Shown one piece after another: positions 33,579 to 41,866 of a stretch of 64,000 nucleotides of DNA. A program made the position numbers and the translations under genes. This stretch comes from Chordibacter sp038103695 (GTDB lineage: Bacteria; Verrucomicrobiota; Verrucomicrobiia; Opitutales; Seribacteraceae): the NCBI GenBank assembly GCA_038103695.1, contig JAYNZN010000003.1, positions 3,766 through 67,765 on the forward strand, given 5' to 3'. Each line of letters starts with the position of its first letter. The first letter of the stretch is position 1. The notes under the pieces are model-generated. The model saw only the letters and a program-made list of their open reading frames with translations. It searched no databases and was not told the DNA's origin.

Positions 33579-34872
33579 GGTGATTAATTGACTCCCTAAT
33601 TCGAGGATCTCGAACAGGTATGATTTCAGCAACTCCAGATTGGAAACTTCTTATTACTGCCCAAGAACACAAACAACCGACACCTACCAACGAGAATAAG
33701 CCCCATAACAGATGGCTTCCCAACACAGGTCTTGCTTCAAACCCAACAAAGGCTCCTGGTACAATTTCGCGACCAGGTACTATGTTCCAATAAAGATCAA
33801 GCAGATGGAATAAAAGAATCCAACAAACAATAAAAATCAATTTGGGGGCATCCACCTTACTGCGATAGAAAAGAAGGTAAATAAAAGGAAAAAAGAAGTG
33901 TCCAAAGATTAAACCCATGCTTACCCAAAACCAACCTGAGATTTCACCGGTATTCGGGTCAATTTCTCGGATTGTGAACCAAAATGTTTCTTCAGGAATA
34001 TTGGCACTGTAGATAAGAAAATATTGTGAGAAGCTTACATAAGCCCAAAAAATTGTGAATGTAAGCGATAAGCATGCAAGGTCGTATTGGTGAGCTTGTT
34101 TGAACACACCTTTGAGAGTACCCTTGGAAACAAGGTAAAGGCAGATTAAAATAGTAATAGCTAGAGCTGCTCGCATACCCGATGCAAAAAACCATACACC
34201 ATACATTGTTGAAAACCATTGATACTCTAAGCTCATGAACAAATCAAAGGCACCAAAAGTAAGTGCTAAGGCTGCAGCTGGAATACCAATGGCGGATACT
34301 TTCGAACCTAGGCGAGTCCAGTTGGGATCACCGTCATTATCTTGAGAGAAAGAAACCTTGCGAAGCCAATGGCTGATTCCACAAAATATTCCGAAGTAAG
34401 CAATTAGACGAAGTGTGAAGAAATTGAGGTTAAGATAACCAGCTTTCTTTTGGTGAAGCACATCCTGTTCTACAGTGATAACACTTGTGACTTCTAGGGT
34501 TGCACTTGCAGGGTTGATCCATGACCAAAGGATTCCCGCCTGTTCCTTGCCAAACCAAGCAACTAACAAAAGAGGAAGAAAACAAAGAGCGAGCCAGGGG
34601 AAAGCAGATAGTGCATGTTCCTGCTGTCTGCGAACAACAGGACTCCACTTGGAATTAAAGACACGAAAAATCATGATAAGCATGAGCATACCAATCGCGA
34701 TACTCAGCCAAAAAGAACACCCCCAAAGCCAACCTAGAAAAGGTGACTTATCTCCCGTTTGTAACCCCTGAAATAATCCAACAAGACCAGCTCCTAGACC
34801 AAGGATTGAACCTGCCAACAATTTGGTGGACAGACTAGATTTATGCATATTTGTGGAGGAACTTTCCGTCAT
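33571..34872 (-). CDS. actF: Alternative complex III subunit ActF (NrfD-like quinol-binding subunit)
   Basis: 433 residues with about ten membrane segments of the NrfD/PsrC type, a paralog of ActC. Stretches such as YFGIFCGISHWLRKVSFSQD, FGAFDLFMSLEYQWFSTMYG and FWAYVSFSQYFLIYSANIPEETFWF are typical of the second quinol:cytochrome c oxidoreductase membrane subunit. ATGA overlap with actE. It anchors the complex and may form a second proton or quinone path. Confidence 0.92.
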   Translation of the reverse strand: MTESSSTNMHKSSLSTKLLAGSILGLGAGLVGLFQGLQTGDKSPFLGWLWGCSFWLSIAIGMLMLIMIFRVFNSKWSPVVRRQQEHALSAFPWLALCFLPLLLVAWFGKEQAGILWSWINPASATLEVTSVITVEQDVLHQKKAGYLNLNFFTLRLIAYFGIFCGISHWLRKVSFSQDNDGDPNWTRLGSKVSAIGIPAAALALTFGAFDLFMSLEYQWFSTMYGVWFFASGMRAALAITILICLYLVSKGTLKGVFKQAHQYDLACLSLTFTIFWAYVSFSQYFLIYSANIPEETFWFTIREIDPNTGEISGWFWVSMGLIFGHFFFPFIYLLFYRSKVDAPKLIFIVCWILLFHLLDLYWNIVPGREIVPGAFVGFEARPVLGSHLLWGLFSLVGVGCLCSWAVIRSFQSGVAEIIPVRDPRIRESINHHE

Positions 34873-35534
34873 GAACCCTGTCCTTTCGAAGATGTAGTGG
34901 ATTCACCCACATAGTTTTGTAATGCACGTAAATATAATACGATTGCCCATCTTTCCTCAGGTGAGAGTCTGTCCTTTAACCCGAGCATGATGCCAGAAGC
35001 AGAACCGTTTGATATGGCGTTGTAGAGTTGACCATCCTTCCATGGTGCAACTGTTTCGAGGTATGAACCAGTTTGTGAAGGATCTGCCAAGTTGCGTGGA
35101 TTTAAGCCAAATTTTGCGATAACACCCTTTCCGTTCCCATATTCACCGTGACAGACAGAACAATGAATTTCATACTTTTCTTTGCCAAGTCGCATGGTTT
35201 TCATATTCAATCCAACTTCGGCAGGCACTTTCTCAACCCACTCACCATCGGGCAATTTGCCTGAAATGAAAGAAGGCGTGTGATACTTGGGCACAGCAGA
35301 AAAAACATTGGCTTCATTAAGAGCAGTTCCTCGTAAAATAGTGCCTTGAACGGGCAAACGGTCGGCACTACCATCAGCATATCGAGGGTTTGCTGTTTGT
35401 GCTTTAAATTTTGCCTGTCTATCCATGTCAGGGAAAACCTCAACCGGTCTATTTTTAGTCAGGTCTCCACGAAAACCGAGAATCGAAACTATCGTAACGA
35501 TCAAAATGATAAAGACTGGAACAAAATATCTCAT
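34869..35534 (-). CDS. actE: Alternative complex III subunit ActE (monoheme cytochrome c)
   Basis: 221 residues. An N-terminal membrane anchor (FVPVFIILIVTIVSILGF) is followed by a periplasmic cytochrome c domain with CSVCH near residue 131 and a candidate axial Met in SASGIMLGL. LSPEERWAIVLYLRALQ is the usual cytochrome c C-terminal helix. It carries electrons out of the ActB/ActA core to the next carrier. Three bases from actD, overlapping actF. Confidence 0.93.
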   Translation of the reverse strand: MRYFVPVFIILIVTIVSILGFRGDLTKNRPVEVFPDMDRQAKFKAQTANPRYADGSADRLPVQGTILRGTALNEANVFSAVPKYHTPSFISGKLPDGEWVEKVPAEVGLNMKTMRLGKEKYEIHCSVCHGEYGNGKGVIAKFGLNPRNLADPSQTGSYLETVAPWKDGQLYNAISNGSASGIMLGLKDRLSPEERWAIVLYLRALQNYVGESTTSSKGQGS

Positions 35535-35537
35535 TTA

Positions 35538-36092
35538 TCAATCAATGGGTTCCCTGATTACCTGTACCGATTGTCCACCCAAACTTGTAAGAAATTGAGA
35601 AGTCTCTTCCTCATCAAACTGAGGGTCTTCCACTTCTATGACGATCATGTATTTGTCATCACCCGTTCTACCAAAGTCTGGATGTTCAAACACTGGATGA
35701 TTATGCCTTGGTAAACGATTAAGAAAAAACATTCCAAATAAAGTACCAAAGGCGGCAAAAAGAATCGTCAGTTCGTAAAAAACTGGAAAGGGATAAATTG
35801 GACTAAAGTAAGGCTTACCACCAACAATCAACGGATAGTCAAACTCGTTCATGAACCAAACGATCAGCATCCCTGTAAGAAATCCAGTAACTCCACCTGC
35901 GAGAGTAAAGCGAGGAACTTTAGACCTTGGATACCCCATCTGTCCATCCAATCCATGTACAGGTATGGGAGAAAAACATTCCCAATGGGTGTAGCCTTTT
36001 TCTTTTACCTTACCAGCGGCGTCGTAAATTTCTTTCGCAGAAGAGAAAGTGGCAGCCACTGCATATTTAATATCCATTACATCACTCATCAT
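35538..36092 (-). CDS. actD: Alternative complex III subunit ActD (DUF3341)
   Basis: 184 residues from ATG 36092, whose A is the last base of the actC stop (TGATG); further ATGs lie 3 and 15 bases downstream. A soluble N-terminal part (VAATFSSAKEIYDAAGKVKEKGYTHWECFSPIPVHG) is followed by two membrane segments (FTLAGGVTGFLTGMLIVWF and FYELTILFAAFGTLFGMFF). A short tail follows. This layout is that of ActD, a structural membrane subunit without cofactors. Confidence 0.92.
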   Translation of the reverse strand: MMSDVMDIKYAVAATFSSAKEIYDAAGKVKEKGYTHWECFSPIPVHGLDGQMGYPRSKVPRFTLAGGVTGFLTGMLIVWFMNEFDYPLIVGGKPYFSPIYPFPVFYELTILFAAFGTLFGMFFLNRLPRHNHPVFEHPDFGRTGDDKYMIVIEVEDPQFDEEETSQFLTSLGGQSVQVIREPID

Positions 36093-37498
36093 CAATGATC
36101 GGAATGAGGATCCGCTTGCGGCATAACAGATTTAACCTCGCACATTGGCATTAGAGGTAAAAATCGAAGGAAAAGAAGAAAGAGAACGGAAAAGAACCCA
36201 AATGTTCCAAAAAAGGTAAAGATATCAACTACAGTAGGCGAATAGTATCCCCAAGATGAGGGCAAGAAGTCTCTAGAAAGCGTCGTGTTGGCTATCACAA
36301 ATCTTTCAAACCACATTCCTACATTAACAAAGATTGAAATAATCCAAACAAGTGGAGTATTTTCACGGATCTTTTTAAACCAAAATAGTTGAGGACAGAT
36401 AACATTACAGGAAACCATGATCCAATAGGACCACCAGTAATTTCCAAAAGCACGATTGATAAAGGCAAACCCCTCGTAAGAATTGGCTCCATACCAAGCG
36501 ATGAAAAACTCCATAGCATAGGCATACCCCACCAAACTACCGGTTGCTAAAGTAATCATGCACATGTTATCGATGTGCTTTTGGGTAATCAGGTCACGAA
36601 GTCCAAATACTGCACGCACTGGCAGAAGAAGGGTTAATACCATTCCAAATCCTGAGAAGATGGCTCCAGCAACAAAATAAGGTGGAAAGATAGTAGTATG
36701 CCATCCCGGCAAGTTCGCCACCGCAAAATCAAAAGAAACGATTGTGTGAACCGATAAGACCAACGGAGTGGATAAACCAGCAAGTAAGAGATAGGCCATC
36801 TCAAAATTACGCCAATGGTTGTTGGCATTTCTCCAACCCATTGCAAAGAAACCATAAAAATACTTTCGCCATGTTTCTTTAGCACGATCTCGTAAAACTG
36901 CCATGTCAGGGATCATGCCCATGTACCAAAACAAAATAGAAACAGTAGCATAGGTGGAAACAGCAAAAACATCCCATTCCAATGGACTACGAAACTGGGG
37001 CCAGATTGCATTGGCATTAGGAATAGGAAATAACCACCAGGCAAACCATACTCTACCCACATGGAACAAGGGAAAGATACCCGCACACAAAACTGCAAAT
37101 ACAGTCATTGCTTCCGATGCCCGATTGATCGAAGTTCTCCATTTCTGCTTAAGAAGGCAGAGAACGGCGGAAATTAAAGTACCTGCGTGTCCAATGCCAA
37201 TCCAGAAAACAAAATTAACAATCGCCCAACCCCAGTTCACTGGATTGTTGTTACCCCAGACGCCTACTCCAGTTGAAACAAGATAAACTAAGCCCATTCC
37301 AGTAAAACTGGCAATGCAGAGAGCAGTGATGAAGCACCACCACCACCAAGTGGGAGTTTTCGACTCTACAATACCACAAATTTTATCAGTAACCCACTTG
37401 TAGCTTCTATTGTTTAAAACAAGTGGAACTTCTTTCCATGGAGCAGGATCGATCTTCTTTAAGATCTCATTTTCAGACGCTTCTTTTACCTCTGACAT
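36092..37498 (-). CDS. actC: Alternative complex III subunit ActC (NrfD-like quinol oxidation subunit)
   Basis: 468 residues, ten membrane segments, NrfD/polysulfide reductase family. It carries the quinol site at the periplasmic face next to the [3Fe-4S] cluster of ActB. Features: WWWWCFITALCIASFTGMGLVYL, NWGWAIVNFVFWIGIGHAGTLISAVL, LSVHTIVSFDFAVANLPGWHTTIFPPYFVAGAIFSG and AMEFFIAWYGANSYEGFAF. Three bases separate it from actB, and its stop shares a base with the actD start. Confidence 0.95.
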   Translation of the reverse strand: MSEVKEASENEILKKIDPAPWKEVPLVLNNRSYKWVTDKICGIVESKTPTWWWWCFITALCIASFTGMGLVYLVSTGVGVWGNNNPVNWGWAIVNFVFWIGIGHAGTLISAVLCLLKQKWRTSINRASEAMTVFAVLCAGIFPLFHVGRVWFAWWLFPIPNANAIWPQFRSPLEWDVFAVSTYATVSILFWYMGMIPDMAVLRDRAKETWRKYFYGFFAMGWRNANNHWRNFEMAYLLLAGLSTPLVLSVHTIVSFDFAVANLPGWHTTIFPPYFVAGAIFSGFGMVLTLLLPVRAVFGLRDLITQKHIDNMCMITLATGSLVGYAYAMEFFIAWYGANSYEGFAFINRAFGNYWWSYWIMVSCNVICPQLFWFKKIRENTPLVWIISIFVNVGMWFERFVIANTTLSRDFLPSSWGYYSPTVVDIFTFFGTFGFFSVLFLLFLRFLPLMPMCEVKSVMPQADPHSDH

Positions 37499-37501
37499 AA
37501 A

Positions 37502-40500
37502 TTAATGAGCTCCGTGTTCATCCCCATGGTGTGAAGGATGTGCTTTATCGTGATACTCTCTTGTGGAATGAGGTGAAGGAGAAAAATCAGGCATCCTATT
37601 GTTGGGATTCCTGACTTTGGCTAAGAAAGTTGTACGCGGACGGGTGTTCAAATAGCCAAGAACGGAATAATCTCTTGGGTTGTTTTTAAGTTTACTTACT
37701 TCGCTATCGGGATCACTGATGTCCCCAAAAACAATTGCTTCACTCGGGCAAACCTGTTGACAGGCTGTTTTGATCGTACCATCTGGCACTTTCAAATCTT
37801 TTGTTTCGAGCTTTACATCAGAACCGTCTCGACCTGTCTCTAATTTGGCCGATCGTTGGGCGTTTATTTTAGTACGGATTTTTGATTCCTGTATACGTTG
37901 GACACAATAGGTGCACTTTTCCATAACACCACGCATTCTAACGGTGACATCAGGGTTTTTCCCCATATCGACCAAAGAATCATTCTTTTCCCCGAGAGGA
38001 CCTTGGTATAATTCGTCAGTGCTGCGTTTATTCCAATCAAAGAAATTGAAACGACGGACTTTGTATGGGCAATTGTTGGCACAATACCTTGTCCCCACAC
38101 ATCTGTTGTAAGCCATTGCATTCAAGCCTTCTTCATCATGCACGGTGGCATTTACCGGGCAGACGCTTTCACAAGGTGCAGTCTCACAATGCATACAGGC
38201 CACACCCTGGAAAGATACTTGAACATCGGAAGGGATTTCCGCACCGTCGCGGGCAGTTGAACTAAAGTAGCGATCCAAACGGATCCAATGCATTTCACGG
38301 CCCCTGAGAACTTGGTCCTTTCCTACAACAGGGATATTGTTCTCGCTTTGACAGGCGACAACACAAGCACTGCAACCTGTGCATTGATTTAAATCGATTG
38401 CCATACCCCACTGGTGAATCCCAAAAACATCCGACTTTTCGTAGGTATGGTCAGGATGTTCATAAGCGGAATTGCCTCGGGGTGTGGAGGTAGCTTTCTC
38501 CGCTAAAGACTTGTCTTGATCCTTCCCCCACATCGGTGGAGAGTGCGATTCAGCTCCCATATGTGAAGCAAAACCGGGGTCATTTTGGTAATCCTCAGAA
38601 TTAGCTTCCCTTACAATTGCACGACCTTCCATAGACCAATGCTCCTGCACATTAGCCAAAATACTAAAATCACCAGTGGGCTCAAGAGATGCACCTTGAA
38701 GAATGAAAGAACCATTGCCATTGAGCAGGGGAGCTGAATCATATCCAGATCCTTGCCCTACCCTGCCAACATGCCTGCGACCAAGGCCGAATGAGGCAAC
38801 AACAGTAAAGTCAGCGAGTCCTGGCTGGACATACAAAGGACAGAGAATTGAACGGTTACCTACTTTTAATGAAACAACCGGTGCCTTTTGTTTCCCACCT
38901 TCAAACAAAGCGGCATCTGGGGCAATCTGTCCATTATTGTTGAGCATCGTTGCTTTGGGGAGCAGACCCAGATTGGAGTGCCTTGCCTCAAGCTGTTTTG
39001 CTAAAACTGGACTGATTAAAAGTGCATTATCCCAAGTAAGTTTACTGATAGGATCAGGGCATTCCTGCATCCAGCCATTATTGGCATACTGGCCATCATG
39101 TGCGTGAAAATCAGGAATGATCAAAACCTCTAAATTATTCTCGGAAAAAACGGGAGACTTAGAGTCTTGTACAGAGAGTCTAAGCAGTGCTTTACTCGGA
39201 TCTACATTCTTGCCATTCACAGCTTTTAGATCACTACATCCAAGGCGCAAAAAATCTTCAAAGCTCAGGTTTCCAGAGATTGAGATTTGTAAATCTCTAA
39301 CTAAGTCATGGTCGCTCGATTCATCACCAAGCAAGTGACATAAAAGTTTGTTTTCTGAAATTGTATCAAAAAGAGGAGCAATCAGGGGTTGCACCGGAAC
39401 CAATGCAGTCTGATCCCATGTCTTTCCAATGTCCCAACATTCTAAGTAATGGGATTGGCCTATGTGATGATCGGCAATTTGAGAACTTTCATCAATCGAA
39501 GCACCCAAGCGCACACAATATTTTAGCTTTTTGGAAAGAGTATCCCAATCTAAAAAGCCTTTGGTTTGGAAGACTGGATTTCCATCTAAAATAATTAAGC
39601 GCTCAACCTCTCCACTCACAATTTGAGAGGCAAGTGAGGAAATAGATTCAGAGCTATCTGAAGTCTCAATGTAATCAACTGTAGAACCAATTGCCCCAAG
39701 AGCACGGTTCATTGTGTAAGCAAGAAGTTGCACTTCCTTGGGCAAATGAGAACCAGCAAGAACCACGGAATTGGAGGAAGAAGAAACAAGATCTTTGACT
39801 ACCTCAGTGACCCACTTGGAATGTTTATTGGCATTAGCACCAAGTTTGCCGAGATGACCAATCAGCTTTGCATCGGCATCCTTGGTCTTGGCAAGTAATT
39901 CAGAAGCAACCAAGCAGGAAAAGGCAAAAATGCTCGATGACTCGAGCCTAAGTCTATGATCTGCAACACCACCAGTACGGGAAAGATCAGACTCAACAAT
40001 GTAGAGACGATTCATTTTCCGTGCATCTTTTGGGTCAAGTACCTTACGACCACTCATGAAGGCTTTGGTGTTTGCTACTTCGTTAGCTTCCCTATTTCCA
40101 AGAAAATCGCAATCCAAGGACAAAACTCGCTTGGCTGATTTAAGAGTAGGAACGGCACGCAATCCAACCTGTACCCCCAAAACTTCACCTAACTGGCGTT
40201 CAGCAGAGCGATAATTAATTGCCTCATGTTCAAACCACTTGATTCCCTTCCCTTTTATTTTTTCGGAAAGTGAATTTCTCAGAACCGAATGAGAATGGTT
40301 TGCCAGTATCCCAACCTTTCCATTCGAAATTTCATCAGAGATAGAATCAAGAACAGTGGAAGTGCTTATTTTTTTCCAACGAAATACACCACTCTTAAGG
40401 GTTTGTCGCACATAACTTCCTTGTGCCCGATCAGGGTCGTACAAATCAAGAACACTGGCTTGAGAATACACATCGGTGCTTCCACCGAAAGGGATATAGG

Positions 40501-40873
40501 ATGGATTACCCTCAACTTTAGTGGGCCGACCTTGATGACTCTCCACAATCAACGGCTGAAAGCCGCGAGAAGTGGGTTGCGCGGTAGCGTAGAAAGCAGG
40601 AACACCTGGAATTAATTCCTCCGGACTTTTCCCGTAGGGTAAGATAACATGCTCAGGGCGTCGGCACCCTGTCATTCCAAGCCCAGCAAGCCCAAAAGAG
40701 GCTGCCATTAACTTGACAAAACTTCGGCGCTGCACGCCATCCAGCATGCTAGCTCCCTCAGGAAACTCACGGGATACCCAATCCTGAAACCCAGGAGTCT
40801 CGGCTAAACTATCTAGACTCTTCCAGTAGTCTTTCCCCACGGAAAATGGAGGTTGTTTGCTTTCTTTAATCAT
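37502..40873 (-). CDS. actB: Alternative complex III subunit ActB (molybdopterin-like plus Fe-S protein)
   Basis: 1123 residues from ATG 40873, which overlaps the actA stop as ATGA. A Tat-type signal with a lipobox-like end (RRSFVKLMAASFGLAGLGMTGC) precedes an N-terminal molybdopterin-oxidoreductase-like region that in this family lacks cofactor. A C-terminal ferredoxin-like domain follows: CTGCSACVVAC, CMHCETAPCESVC, CVGTRYCANNC (CxxT gives a [3Fe-4S] site) and CTYC with CQQVC. Three [4Fe-4S] plus one [3Fe-4S] cluster is the expected set. It passes electrons from ActC-bound quinol towards the hemes of ActA. Confidence 0.96.
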   Translation of the reverse strand: MIKESKQPPFSVGKDYWKSLDSLAETPGFQDWVSREFPEGASMLDGVQRRSFVKLMAASFGLAGLGMTGCRRPEHVILPYGKSPEELIPGVPAFYATAQPTSRGFQPLIVESHQGRPTKVEGNPSYIPFGGSTDVYSQASVLDLYDPDRAQGSYVRQTLKSGVFRWKKISTSTVLDSISDEISNGKVGILANHSHSVLRNSLSEKIKGKGIKWFEHEAINYRSAERQLGEVLGVQVGLRAVPTLKSAKRVLSLDCDFLGNREANEVANTKAFMSGRKVLDPKDARKMNRLYIVESDLSRTGGVADHRLRLESSSIFAFSCLVASELLAKTKDADAKLIGHLGKLGANANKHSKWVTEVVKDLVSSSSNSVVLAGSHLPKEVQLLAYTMNRALGAIGSTVDYIETSDSSESISSLASQIVSGEVERLIILDGNPVFQTKGFLDWDTLSKKLKYCVRLGASIDESSQIADHHIGQSHYLECWDIGKTWDQTALVPVQPLIAPLFDTISENKLLCHLLGDESSDHDLVRDLQISISGNLSFEDFLRLGCSDLKAVNGKNVDPSKALLRLSVQDSKSPVFSENNLEVLIIPDFHAHDGQYANNGWMQECPDPISKLTWDNALLISPVLAKQLEARHSNLGLLPKATMLNNNGQIAPDAALFEGGKQKAPVVSLKVGNRSILCPLYVQPGLADFTVVASFGLGRRHVGRVGQGSGYDSAPLLNGNGSFILQGASLEPTGDFSILANVQEHWSMEGRAIVREANSEDYQNDPGFASHMGAESHSPPMWGKDQDKSLAEKATSTPRGNSAYEHPDHTYEKSDVFGIHQWGMAIDLNQCTGCSACVVACQSENNIPVVGKDQVLRGREMHWIRLDRYFSSTARDGAEIPSDVQVSFQGVACMHCETAPCESVCPVNATVHDEEGLNAMAYNRCVGTRYCANNCPYKVRRFNFFDWNKRSTDELYQGPLGEKNDSLVDMGKNPDVTVRMRGVMEKCTYCVQRIQESKIRTKINAQRSAKLETGRDGSDVKLETKDLKVPDGTIKTACQQVCPSEAIVFGDISDPDSEVSKLKNNPRDYSVLGYLNTRPRTTFLAKVRNPNNRMPDFSPSPHSTREYHDKAHPSHHGDEHGAH

Positions 40874-41610
40874 CGGTGACATCCAGTGCAACTAAGCGGC
40901 GGATTAACGCCCCAATTATCTTTAATCTCAAGGCCAGCATGAACTTGAGCAATGAGGGGATCTACATCTTTTTCATCACTCACATGCCATGATAGGTTAG
41001 TTACCTCATCCATAGGTCGTAATGCCTTTTCAGGATTACGGTGACACTCTAAACAAAAACCCATACTCAAATGTTTGTCATGATGGACTTCAACCATCTG
41101 ATCGACCCTGCCATGACATTCTACACAGCTGATACCACGGTTAACATGAATAGCATGGTTGAAATAAACATAGTCGGGAGATTTATGGATGCGCACCCAA
41201 GGGATGGCAGGGCCAGCGTTTAAAACTCCATCACCATTCAAATCTTCGCCCTCTGAAAGTTTTCCATCTTTGTTTTGGTCTTCCCCGTAGAAAGATGTGC
41301 GAACAGGCTCAAGCAAGGGGGAATCAGACTTGATGTTTTGGTGACAAGACATGCAGACATGAGCACCCGGTATGTTCGCATGAGAAGATTTATCTACCCC
41401 TGTGTGACAATAGCGACAATCTAAACCCAATTCCCCTGCATGAAATTCATGATTGTAGGCCACCGGTTGGGTAGGTTGATACCCTACACGGGTGTATTTA
41501 GGAGTAGCATAGTAGGTTATTCCAGCAACGGCAGCTCCACCAATCATTCCCAGAGAAATTATTAATTTCAAAGGAATGGTGTTGGACCAGCGTGGGAAAA
41601 TGTTTCTCAT
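40870..41610 (-). CDS. actA: Alternative complex III subunit ActA (pentaheme cytochrome c) with an EF-hand-like insertion
   Basis: 246 residues. Membrane anchor at about 12-33, then five heme sites: CRYCH (65), CMSCH (86), CVECH (162), CLECH (186) and CTGCH (near the C-terminus). This is the standard ActA count. Between hemes 2 and 3, residues about 110-133 contain a perfect 12-residue EF-hand loop (DQNKDGKLSEGE) followed at once by DLNGDGVLN, where ActA usually runs straight from PVRxSW into the PxxWVRxH segment. First gene of the operon; no Shine-Dalgarno before the ATG. Confidence 0.96.
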   Translation of the reverse strand: MRNIFPRWSNTIPLKLIISLGMIGGAAVAGITYYATPKYTRVGYQPTQPVAYNHEFHAGELGLDCRYCHTGVDKSSHANIPGAHVCMSCHQNIKSDSPLLEPVRTSFYGEDQNKDGKLSEGEDLNGDGVLNAGPAIPWVRIHKSPDYVYFNHAIHVNRGISCVECHGRVDQMVEVHHDKHLSMGFCLECHRNPEKALRPMDEVTNLSWHVSDEKDVDPLIAQVHAGLEIKDNWGVNPPLSCTGCHR

Positions 41611-41811
41611 CTACGAATTAAATAACTGAAAAATGTTAATTGTGAATGAATTTGAATAGACAGGGCTGAGCTGATGACAAACTAAATCTGATTCGTCGTT
41701 GTGATAAAAGAAAAACCTTTCTTAATAAATGCTCCCTTCACTCACAATATTAAAAGAACTAAACACCTACTATTAAAAAAACTTAATGACTAGCATTAGT
41801 AACTTTTCAGT

Positions 41812-41840
41812 TTGGGAATTGCTTGAGCTGGATGTATAGA
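41812..41840 (+). promoter_or_regulatory. Possible promoter for the FAD oxidoreductase gene, in the 256-bp intergenic region
   Basis: TTGGGA (41812-41817) and TATAGA (41835-41840) are separated by 17 bases and end 26 bases before the TTG start. Both boxes are only 4 of 6 matches to the E. coli consensus. The rest of 41611-41866 is A/T-rich, must also hold the actA promoter in the other direction, and contains no supported gene or repeat. Confidence 0.25.
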
Positions 41841-41866
41841 AGGGATTCGATTATTTAATATTTATT

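Noticed and set aside
37502..40873. ActB as an active molybdenum oxidoreductase
   Set aside because: The actABCDEF context and the CxxT [3Fe-4S] motif identify it as ACIII ActB, whose molybdopterin-like domain carries no Mo cofactor in characterised complexes.
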